Shown here in pieces: positions 17,516-23,840 of a stretch of DNA of 64,000 nucleotides. The DNA comes from Gemmobacter denitrificans (GTDB lineage: Bacteria > Pseudomonadota > Alphaproteobacteria > Rhodobacterales > Rhodobacteraceae): the NCBI RefSeq assembly GCF_036964905.1, contig NZ_JBALHR010000003.1:62001-126000 (forward strand), given 5' to 3'. The translations under genes were made by a program, and so were the position numbers. The notes below the pieces were generated by a model, which was given only the letters and a program-made list of their open reading frames with translations, had not been told where the DNA came from and did not search any database. The number at the start of each line of letters is the position of its first letter. Position 1 is the stretch's first letter.

Positions 17516-18412
17516 ATGATCCGTACGATTTCGCTGGCATTTTGCCTTGGCCTTGCGGCGCTGCCGGTACAGGCCGAAAAACTGGCAAACAAGCTGTTCG
17601 GGGCGCATGACACCCCGTCGCAACAGGCACCGATGCCGATCGGCAGCTATGCCAAGGGCTGCGCGGCGGGGTTGGTGGAACTGCCGGAAAGCGGCCCCAC
17701 CTGGCAGGCCATGCGCCTGTCGCGGGGGCGGAATTTCGGTCATCCCGAGATGATCCGGTTTCTGCAAGGCTTGTCGGTTGCTGCGACCGAGGTTGGTTGG
17801 GCCGGGCTCTACATCGGTGACATCAGCCAGCCGCGCGGGGGGCCGATGACATCGGGCCATGCCAGCCATCAGATCGGGCTGGATGCCGATATCTGGATGC
17901 TGCCGCCGCGTCGTCTGAATCTGAGCCGGGCAGAGCGGGAAGAGATCAGCTCGATCCCCGTCCGCTCGGCCGATCAGCGCAGTGTCACCGGAAACTGGAC
18001 GCCAGCCCATCACGCGCTGCTGCGCGCCGCCGCATCAGACCCACGGGTGGACCGCATCTTTGTGGCGGCGGCGGTGAAGATCGAAATGTGCAAGACGGCC
18101 AAACGCCGTGACAAGGCCTGGCTGCAGAAGATCCGCCCTGTGGCCGGGCATGATACCCATTTCCATGTGCGGCTGAAATGCCCCGAAGGCGCGACGCTGT
18201 GCCAGACGCAGAAGCCCACGGTTGCCGAATTGTCCAATGGTGGCGATGGCTGCGACGATACGCTGATGTGGTGGGTGACCGATTATCTGAACCCGCCGAA
18301 ATCCGACGGCAAGAAACCGAAAGACCCGGAAGCGCCCAAAAAGAAACATCCGCGCCAGTTCACCATGGCCGATCTGCCCGCCCAATGCGCCTCCGTACTT
18401 TCTGCGCCCTGA
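17516..18412 (+). CDS. mepA: Penicillin-insensitive murein endopeptidase
   Basis: Periplasmic LAS-family metallopeptidase that cuts D-alanyl-meso-DAP cross-links in peptidoglycan; 298 aa with a signal peptide (about residues 1-20, VQA-EKL). Zinc-site motifs are present: SGHASHQIGLDADIW (first His and Asp ligands) and HDTHFHVRL (HxH). Cys residues that form structural disulfides in MepA are visible, for example KGC near the N-terminus and GGDGCDD near the C-terminus. The Lys-rich tail after residue 260 is longer than in E. coli. The 3' end overlaps the next gene by 28 bp. Confidence 0.93.
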   Translation: MIRTISLAFCLGLAALPVQAEKLANKLFGAHDTPSQQAPMPIGSYAKGCAAGLVELPESGPTWQAMRLSRGRNFGHPEMIRFLQGLSVAATEVGWAGLYIGDISQPRGGPMTSGHASHQIGLDADIWMLPPRRLNLSRAEREEISSIPVRSADQRSVTGNWTPAHHALLRAAASDPRVDRIFVAAAVKIEMCKTAKRRDKAWLQKIRPVAGHDTHFHVRLKCPEGATLCQTQKPTVAELSNGGDGCDDTLMWWVTDYLNPPKSDGKKPKDPEAPKKKHPRQFTMADLPAQCASVLSAP

Positions 18413-19275
18413 TCCTCGGCTGCGGGCTGGCGCTGGACAGCAGCGCCGCTCCCACCGAAACGGCAGGGTTGGTCGGCAGTTTCATCTGGCGATCTGATGA
18501 TCCGGCACTTGGCGGCATGTCAGCCATTGAACTGGACCCATCGGGGACCGGCTTTACCGCGCTGTCGGATCGTGGCGGCTGGACGCGTGGGCGTCTGATC
18601 CGTGATCCCGAGGGGCGCATTACGGGGCTTGAGGCTGCGCCGGTGCAACGGCTGCGTGGCAAGGGGCAGGCTGGGCTGGCAGCCGGGCGGACCGACAGCG
18701 AAGGGCTGGCGGTTGCCAAGGGGGGCACGGCCTATGTGTCTTTCGAAGGCGCGGCACGGGTGCTGCGCTATGACCGGCTGGATGGCCCTGCGGAAAACCT
18801 GCCCATCCCCGATGCCTTTCGCCGGATGCAGCGCAATTCGGCGCTGGAGGCGCTGGCCATTGCGCCCGATGGCGCGCTGTTCACCCTGCCGGAACGGTCG
18901 GGCGCGGAAGATCGGCCCTTCCCGGTCTGGCGCTATCGCAAGGGCACCTGGGATCAGCCGTTCAGCCTGCCGCGCGAGGGGTTGTTCCTGCCGGTCGGGG
19001 CTGACTTCGGGCCCGATGGCCAGCTTTATCTGCTGGAGCGGCAGTTTCGTGGCCTGATGGGGTTTGCCAGCCGGGTGCGGCGCTTTGCCATCACCGGCGA
19101 TACGATCAGCGCAGGCGAGGTCTTGCTGGAAACCAGGCCGGGCCGGCATGACAATCTGGAAGGGCTTTCGGTCTGGCGCGATGCTGCAGGCGATTTGCGC
19201 CTGACCATGATCGCAGATGACAATTTCCGCTTTTTCCAGACCACGGAAATCGTGGAATACCGCATCCCCGGTTGA
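18385..19275 (+). CDS. Secreted esterase-like phytase-domain protein
   Basis: Periplasmic protein of 296 aa with a signal peptide (MRLRTFCALILGCGLALDSSA). The rest matches the esterase-like activity of phytase family: a beta-propeller-like pattern with GGMSAIELDPSGTGFTALSDRG, DSEGLAV, NSALEALAIAPDG and DNLEGLSVW, where Asp/Glu-containing loops recur. Natural substrate unknown. ATG 18385 lies inside the mepA 3' end; the longer open frame upstream is antisense-like filler and is not used. Confidence 0.78.
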   Translation: MRLRTFCALILGCGLALDSSAAPTETAGLVGSFIWRSDDPALGGMSAIELDPSGTGFTALSDRGGWTRGRLIRDPEGRITGLEAAPVQRLRGKGQAGLAAGRTDSEGLAVAKGGTAYVSFEGAARVLRYDRLDGPAENLPIPDAFRRMQRNSALEALAIAPDGALFTLPERSGAEDRPFPVWRYRKGTWDQPFSLPREGLFLPVGADFGPDGQLYLLERQFRGLMGFASRVRRFAITGDTISAGEVLLETRPGRHDNLEGLSVWRDAAGDLRLTMIADDNFRFFQTTEIVEYRIPG

Positions 19276-19358
19276 CTCAGGGGCCCGTGCGGCGGTATCG
19301 GGTCGGCCTTGCCCATCACGGGCCAAGTCTCCGCGACCTTGTAAAAAACGGAACAGAC

Positions 19359-19982
19359 ATGTCCAAATCCCTGCTTCCTGGCATTCTTGCCATGGCCGCG
19401 CTTGTCGTGGCTTCCAATATCCTTGTGCAATATCTGCTGGGCCCCTGGCTGACCTGGGGTGCCCTGACCTATCCGCTTGCCTTTCTGGTGACTGACCTGA
19501 CCAACCGCCTGCAAGGCCCTGCCGCCGCGCGCCGGGTTGTGCTGGTGGGCTTTGCCGTCGGTGTTGTCTGCTCGCTGATCGGCACACAGATCATGGGCGA
19601 ATTCGGGCCGCTGGTCACACTGCGGGTGGCAATCGGATCGGGCCTTGCCTTCCTTGCGGCCCAAATGACCGATATCGCCATCTTCAACCGTCTGCGGGCG
19701 GGCAGCTGGTGGCGCGCGCCCTTTGTCTCCACGCTCGTCAGCTCCAGTCTGGATACGATCCTGTTTTTCTCCATCGCCTTCTCGGCCGCGCTGGTCTGGC
19801 TGGAACCGGGCAATGATATCGGCTGGGCGAATGAGGCCGTTCCCTTGCTGGGTTTGGGCCCGGTCCTGCCGCTGTGGATGTCGCTCGCCGTTGCGGATTG
19901 GCTGGTGAAACTGACTCTGGCGGCTGTTGCGCTTGTGCCATTCCGGATCATTGTCGGAAAGTTGACTCTGCGTCCGCTATAA
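19359..19982 (+). CDS. yhhQ: Queuosine precursor transporter, YhhQ/VUT family
   Basis: Inner-membrane importer of 207 aa for queuosine precursors (preQ0/preQ1), with six hydrophobic helices. Family motifs are VVASNILVQY in helix 1, LTYPLAFLVTDLTNR (the conserved Asp-Leu-Thr-Asn segment), TDIAIFNRLR, and STLVSSSLDTILFFSIAF. ATG 19359 begins the conserved region. The 83-bp leader contains a hairpin and an A6 run just before the start (see findings). Confidence 0.9.
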   Translation: MSKSLLPGILAMAALVVASNILVQYLLGPWLTWGALTYPLAFLVTDLTNRLQGPAAARRVVLVGFAVGVVCSLIGTQIMGEFGPLVTLRVAIGSGLAFLAAQMTDIAIFNRLRAGSWWRAPFVSTLVSSSLDTILFFSIAFSAALVWLEPGNDIGWANEAVPLLGLGPVLPLWMSLAVADWLVKLTLAAVALVPFRIIVGKLTLRPL

Positions 19983-20051
19983 AACCTTTTGACAATGACA
20001 AAAACTGTGTCACCCTCTGCTTATCGGCAATCTTTGAAAGGAGGTGATCCA

Positions 20052-20108
20052 GTGTCTAGAGTGATATTGGAGAGAGGTGTCGGGACAGTCGGGAGGTGCG
20101 ATTTCTAA
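20052..20108 (+). CDS. Candidate 18-codon ORF behind a near-perfect 16S-complementary ribosome-binding site
   Basis: A GTG-started ORF of 18 codons (MSRVILERGVGTVGRCDF, TAA stop). Its Shine-Dalgarno region, 20036-20052, is complementary to 17 nt of the canonical 16S rRNA 3' end, with AGGAGG placed 7 nt from the GTG. It sits 69 bp after the yhhQ stop and is followed by a strong terminator at 20178-20216, so a transcript of roughly 180 nt is likely. I do not recognise the peptide. Translation is an inference; the unit could equally be a regulatory RNA. Confidence 0.45.
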   Translation: MSRVILERGVGTVGRCDF

Positions 20109-20177
20109 GGGCAACCCCTTGAAATGCAAACCTCTGATTGGGCTTGCTACCTAACTGGCCCATCTCCTTGGAACTCG

Positions 20178-20216
20178 GAAAAGGTTGCCGTGCTGCGGCA
20201 ACCTTTTCTCTTTTTT
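20178..20216 (+). terminator. Rho-independent terminator of the short 20.0-kb unit
   Basis: A 13-bp perfect stem GAAAAGGTTGCCG / CGGCAACCTTTTC with a 5-nt loop, directly followed by TCTTTTTT. It is among the strongest intrinsic terminators in the window and lies 69 bp after the short ORF. Confidence 0.92.
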
Positions 20217-20426
20217 AATCCGGATTAAATTCGGGTTTATTTTACGGCGATATTCTGGGCACGGCGTCAATTGAATGTTTCAATTCCGTGCTTCGGATAT
20301 CCCGGTGTCATCTTGGAATGTGACGGGCCGGATTATTGCAAAGCCGCGCCCTGTGGACTGATATGCCGATGCACGATCATATCGATGATCCGGCACAGGG
20401 TGGATGCAAAAGGAAAGCAGAAGAGA
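20217..20426. other. AT-rich gene-free stretch with palindromes
   Basis: No credible gene. It begins within a 16-bp perfect palindrome (TTTAATCCGGATTAAA, 20214-20229) that overlaps the terminator T tract, and contains an inverted repeat AATTGAA-tgt-TTCAATT at 20269-20285. Composition is markedly A/T-richer than the flanks. The right end, read on the minus strand, is the T-rich sequence just after the tRNA-Arg CCA and may serve as its terminator. A 178-codon open frame crossing this stretch and the tRNA is an artefact. Confidence 0.5.
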
Positions 20427-20723
20427 TGGTGTCCGCGGCGGGATTCGAACCCACGGCCCCAGGATTCATCCCACTTCGGCTTTCGCCGCCGCCCTGTGGG
20501 CGTTCGTGGGCTGGACTGTCCCTTCACCCTGGGCCAAAGGCCGTTAGGTGCTGCCCGTCCAGTCTCTACACCTTCCCCGCAAGGCGGGGCTTGGCTCGGG
20601 ATTGGCAAGGTGCAACGCACCGTAGCTTTCCCCGACTTTGAGCAGATCCGTTGCGCGGTTTCCGCACGCAACGCCCAATTTTGTCTAGGAATCCTGTGCT
20701 CTATCCAGCTGAGCTACGCAGAC
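20427..20723 (-). tRNA. tRNA-Arg(CCU) interrupted by a group I intron
   Basis: On the minus strand the 5' exon (20723-20687, 37 nt) and 3' exon (20466-20427, 40 nt) join to a complete 77-nt cloverleaf. The acceptor stem is GTCTGCG/CGCGGAC, the D arm GCTC...GAGC, the anticodon stem CAGGA/TCCTG with loop TTCCTAA (anticodon CCU), and the T arm GTGGG TTCGAAT CCCGC, with discriminator A and an encoded CCA. It reads AGG codons. The two exons are separated by 220 nt placed just after the anticodon (between positions 36 and 37). A candidate promoter lies 18 bp upstream. Confidence 0.95.
20467..20686 (-). ncRNA. Group I self-splicing intron in tRNA-Arg(CCU)
   Basis: The intron has the conserved group I core elements in order on the minus strand: P-like AAAGTCGGGGAAAGC (20639-20620), Q AATCCCGAGCCAAGCC (20603-20588), R GTGTAGAGACTGGACGG (start at 20571) and S AAGGGACAGTCCAG (20524-20511). 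The 5' exon ends in U and the intron ends in G, as splicing requires. The P2-like hairpin GTTGCGTGCGG-AAA-CCGCGCAAC lies near its 5' end. At 220 nt it carries no homing endonuclease. A group I intron in tRNA-Arg(CCU) is known from Agrobacterium, and this one appears to be of the same tRNA-intron class. Confidence 0.93.
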
Positions 20724-20740
20724 CCGTCTCTTCTGCCCGC

Positions 20741-20769
20741 CTTGTACCCGGTTCGCTGCGTCGAAACAA
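20741..20769 (-). promoter_or_regulatory. Candidate sigma-70 promoter of the tRNA-Arg gene
   Basis: Minus-strand TTGTTT (20769-20764), a 17-bp spacer and TACAAG (20746-20741) place the start of transcription about 10 nt before the mature tRNA 5' end. The -35 matches four of six consensus positions and the -10 four of six. This is pattern matching only. Confidence 0.45.
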
Positions 20770-20793
20770 GCGCGATACAGGGCAGCAGGAAGG

Positions 20794-20832
20794 TGAAGGG
20801 GGGATGAAATTTGGCCCACCATCCCCCCTTCA
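20794..20832. repeat. Perfect 12-bp hairpin between the tRNA and lacI promoters
   Basis: TGAAGGGGGGAT (20794-20805) and ATCCCCCCTTCA (20821-20832) form a perfect inverted repeat with a 15-nt loop. It lies between the divergent tRNA-Arg and lacI units, where a terminator is not expected, and has no T tract on either side. Role unknown. Confidence 0.6.
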
Positions 20833-20885
20833 GGTCCCTCGCGCCAGTTGAGAGCTTGCGGGCGCGCTGGATTCGGATATGGCCG

Positions 20886-20899
20886 TGTTAGCGCTATCA
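20886..20899. promoter_or_regulatory. LacI/GntR-type operator, site 1
   Basis: TGTTAGCGCTATCA is a near-perfect 14-bp palindrome with the central GCGC expected for a LacI-family operator; only one symmetric pair deviates from TGTTAGCGCTAACA. It lies 97 bp before the proposed lacI start, so autoregulation is likely. Confidence 0.6.
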
Positions 20900-20932
20900 T
20901 TAGCAGATGATCTGCCCTTGGACAAGCGTTTC

Positions 20933-20946
20933 CTTTGGCGCTAACA
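20933..20946. promoter_or_regulatory. LacI/GntR-type operator, site 2
   Basis: CTTTGGCGCTAACA has the same core and a perfect right half-site as site 1. The centre-to-centre distance is 47 bp. It abuts an in-frame ATG at 20947, which argues that this ATG is not the translation start. Confidence 0.5.
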
Positions 20947-20982
20947 ATGGGGCTATCCCTTCAAGCCACGAGGTTTCAGCCA

Positions 20983-22017
20983 GTGTCCAGACCGCCCGTT
21001 GCCGACCCGCGCCGCACCCTGACCCTGCGCGATGTCTCCGAAGCTTCGGGGGTAAGCGAGATGACGGTCAGCCGCGTTTTGCGCAACCGGGGCGATGTGT
21101 CTGATACGACACGCGAAAAGGTACTGCAGGCGGCCCGCGCCCTGGGCTATGTGCCCAACAAGATCGCGGGGGCGCTCGCATCGCAGCGCGTGAACCTTGT
21201 GGGGGTCATCATCCCCTCCATGTCGAACATGGTCTTTCCCGAGGTGATGACCGGCATATCCGAAACGCTGGAAGATACCGGGCTGCAGCCTGTCATGGGC
21301 GTGACCAATTACAATCCCGAACGCGAAGAGTCGGTATTGTATGAAATGCTCAGCTGGCGGCCATCGGGTGTGATCATTGCCGGTCTGGAACACAGTCCTG
21401 CCGCGCGGGCCATGCTGGAAAGCGCAGGCATCCCGATTGTCGAGATCATGGATATCGACGGCGATCCGGTGGACAGCGCGGTGGGCATTTCCCATCGCCG
21501 CGCCGGCCGACAGATGGCCGAGACCATCGTGGCTTCGGGCTATCGCCGTATCGGATTTCTGGGCACCAAGATGCCCGAGGATCACCGCGCCCGCAAACGG
21601 CTGGAAGGGTTCCGCGAAGGGCTGGCGCGGGCCGGGCTGGAACTGGCGGATGAGGAATATTACGGCGGCGGATCGGCCCTGCTGAAGGGCCGCGAGATGA
21701 CCGAGGCGATCCTGCGCCGGACGCCAGACCTCGATTTCCTGTATTATTCCAACGACATGATCGGGGCGGGTGGCTTGCTCTGGTGTCTGGACCAGGGCAT
21801 AGATGTGCCAGGGCGGCTGGGGCTTGCCGGGTTCAACGGTGTTGAACTGCTGGATGGGTTGCCGCGCAAACTGGCCACCATGGATGCCTGCCGCCGTGAA
21901 ATCGGTGTCCATGCGGCGGAAATCATCGCAGGCAAGCGGCCCTCCGGGGTGATCGGGGGCGAGTTGATCGAACTCTTCCCCACCCTGCAACCCGGCGACA
22001 CGATCCGCAGACCGTAA
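20983..22017 (+). CDS. LacI family transcriptional regulator (GntR-like)
   Basis: Cytosolic repressor of 344 aa. An N-terminal helix-turn-helix LTLRDVSEASGVSEMTVSRVLR and hinge helix KIAGALASQR are followed by a periplasmic-binding-protein-like sensor domain with VGVIIPSMSN and GYRRIGFLGT. The sequence resembles gluconate repressors (GntR), but no gluconate genes are nearby. I chose GTG 20983, which has GAGG 9 nt upstream; ATG 20947 has no ribosome-binding site and abuts an operator-like palindrome. Two operator candidates upstream suggest self-control. Confidence 0.88.
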   Translation: MSRPPVADPRRTLTLRDVSEASGVSEMTVSRVLRNRGDVSDTTREKVLQAARALGYVPNKIAGALASQRVNLVGVIIPSMSNMVFPEVMTGISETLEDTGLQPVMGVTNYNPEREESVLYEMLSWRPSGVIIAGLEHSPAARAMLESAGIPIVEIMDIDGDPVDSAVGISHRRAGRQMAETIVASGYRRIGFLGTKMPEDHRARKRLEGFREGLARAGLELADEEYYGGGSALLKGREMTEAILRRTPDLDFLYYSNDMIGAGGLLWCLDQGIDVPGRLGLAGFNGVELLDGLPRKLATMDACRREIGVHAAEIIAGKRPSGVIGGELIELFPTLQPGDTIRRP

Positions 22018-22042
22018 GGCCGGGCTGCCGGGGAAGGTGGCC

Positions 22043-22546
22043 TCAGTAGATCAGCCCGTCAAACACCCCATAAACACCTGCCTGTGAATGCAGGCTCTGC
22101 CCCATGCCGCTGTCATTGGCATAGGCAACTATGGCGTTGTAGGTGCTGGGGCCGAAAGAGCCATCGACCCGGCTGCGGTAATAGCCATAGGTCGCCAGCC
22201 GCTGCTGGATGCGCTGCCGATCGTGATAGCCATAGGAATTGAACGCCTGCGCCACCGGGGTCTGCCAGATCGTCGGACGATGCACCGGCGGCTGCGGGCG
22301 ATAGACCGGCTGCGGCGGATAGGGTTGGTACTGGTGGAGTTTCTGCTTTTTCGATTTGCGGTGTTCATCCAGCATCGCGTCGATCAGCAAGGTGGCCACG
22401 ACGCCTTTCAGCACATTGCGTTCATCCCGGCCAAGCGCCTCGGCGGGGGCGGTAGCGCCCGATGCCAAGGCAAGGGCGGTCACCCCGGCCAAGACCATGC
22501 GGGGCAGCGAGGTGGCAAATCGGTGGGGCAGGACAGAGGGCAGCAT
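22043..22546 (-). CDS. Exported peptidoglycan-binding-like protein
   Basis: Protein of 167 aa with an N-terminal hydrophobic export segment (about residues 15-37, ending ASGATAPAEA), a conserved-looking GRDERNVLKGVVATLLIDAML, a basic KSKKQK patch, and a Pro/Tyr-rich linker (about 75-95). The C-terminal part, DRQRIQQRLATYGYYRSRVDGSFGPST, matches the PG_binding_1 repeat that holds peptidoglycan. It would be periplasmic. The gene is convergent with lacI and divergent from the RTX gene. Confidence 0.7.
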   Translation of the reverse strand: MLPSVLPHRFATSLPRMVLAGVTALALASGATAPAEALGRDERNVLKGVVATLLIDAMLDEHRKSKKQKLHQYQPYPPQPVYRPQPPVHRPTIWQTPVAQAFNSYGYHDRQRIQQRLATYGYYRSRVDGSFGPSTYNAIVAYANDSGMGQSLHSQAGVYGVFDGLIY

Positions 22547-22708
22547 GTCGGTTCCTTTCGGGACAGTGTTTCACTGGCCTGACAGATGCTCCGCTGTTGC
22601 ACGCTAGGCAAAATCGGGGGGGTGTTATCGAATATCAGCCTTGATTTTCTTGGATTACCTGCGGAATTCGCGCTATCAGCGGATAAACGCGATGCGAAAG
22701 GCAGCCTC

Positions 22709-23692
22709 ATGGCGATCCTGATCAAAGGTGGTCTGACCGCACAGCGGATCAATCTGCACGACACTTTTCATGAAAAGACCGGGTGGTGGGAGGCCACACT
22801 GGTTGTCTGGGCTGATCTGAATGTGCATTTCGGGGCCGATCGAATGGTGACGATCGACGGCAGCCGGTATGACAACGGCTATGTTGGTTATTTGTCGGGC
22901 GAACGTGAAGTGAAGGTCGATGGCGATCTGGAATTTTCCGAAACCGGGCTTCTGACATCCGGTCGGGTACATTCCCTGCACGTGCAGAAAAGTGAGTGGC
23001 CTGCGGACGGCTATTCGACCTTTACGCTGCGCGATGTCGATCTGGCGGCATCGGCGGTGATGGCGGCGGCTGCCACGCAAGGCATGACCGATGACCAGCG
23101 GCTTTATGATGCTGCCATGACCGGGGATGATGTGCTGATCGGCCTTGGTCTGCCCGCCGCTGACCGGGTCTTGAAGGGGTTGGGCGGTGACGATCTCATC
23201 CTTGTGACCGACGGCCCCGGCAGGCTGATGGGTGGCAGCGGGCATGACCTGCTGGAATCCCGCGAAGGTCGCGATTGGCTGGAGGGTGGTCCGGGACATG
23301 ATCTGCTGATGGCGGGCAGTGGCGCGGATCGCCTGTTCGGTGGGAAGGGCGACGATGTTCTGGCTGCGCAGGCCGGACCCGATACGATGACCGGCGGCAG
23401 CGGGGCGGATGATTTCGTCTTTGCAACCGCGGCGCGTGGCCAGGTGATCCGTGATTTCACCCCCGGGACGGACCGGCTGCTGTTTGCGTTTGGCGGCGAC
23501 ATCGATGTGTCCGACCTGCGAATGACCGATCAGGCCGAAGGTCTTCGTATCCGTTTGGCGGGGTTTGGGGTCACCCTCAAGGGTGTCACGACGCAGGATT
23601 TGCAGGCCGACGACCTTGTCTTCGGCCCCGATGCGACCGCGCGGATCGACAGCGCCATTGATGCATTTCTGGCCAATTGGGCCTATGGCTGA
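22709..23692 (+). CDS. Short RTX (haemolysin-type calcium-binding) protein
   Basis: Protein of 327 aa. The first ~150 residues are a unique beta-rich region. Residues about 180-250 contain degenerate GGxGxDxL nonapeptides (MGGSGHDLL, GGPGHDLLM, FGGKGDDVL, TGGSGADDF), the calcium-binding beta-roll of RTX proteins, usually exported by type I secretion. The C-terminus, with DFTPGTDRLLF and a final hydrophobic end, fits the RTX export region. ATG 22709 has AAAGG upstream; the open frame extends back to 22586 without support. No type I secretion genes are in the window. Confidence 0.75.
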   Translation: MAILIKGGLTAQRINLHDTFHEKTGWWEATLVVWADLNVHFGADRMVTIDGSRYDNGYVGYLSGEREVKVDGDLEFSETGLLTSGRVHSLHVQKSEWPADGYSTFTLRDVDLAASAVMAAAATQGMTDDQRLYDAAMTGDDVLIGLGLPAADRVLKGLGGDDLILVTDGPGRLMGGSGHDLLESREGRDWLEGGPGHDLLMAGSGADRLFGGKGDDVLAAQAGPDTMTGGSGADDFVFATAARGQVIRDFTPGTDRLLFAFGGDIDVSDLRMTDQAEGLRIRLAGFGVTLKGVTTQDLQADDLVFGPDATARIDSAIDAFLANWAYG

Positions 23693-23840
23693 CAGCCCGG
23701 GGCTATACATCCCGCCGGATTTGCTGTAGGCGCGGCGCAAGGCTCCAACGATTCCGGGGCGGCGCGGGCAGGGAGGCCCGGTCGCAAGGGGAAGGGCAGG
23801 GCCGTCACGCGGGCCCGATGCGCCCCTTCTGGATGAATAC

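Noticed and set aside
20036..20052. Fragment of a 16S rRNA gene
   Set aside because: Only 17 nt match, on the complementary strand, exactly at ribosome-binding-site distance from a start codon; no further rRNA sequence flanks it.
20271..20807. Plus-strand ORF of 178 codons across the tRNA-Arg/intron region
   Set aside because: It is antisense to a complete tRNA and intron and contains the RRDSNPRP string commonly produced by translating the complement of a tRNA T arm; no ribosome-binding site or family.
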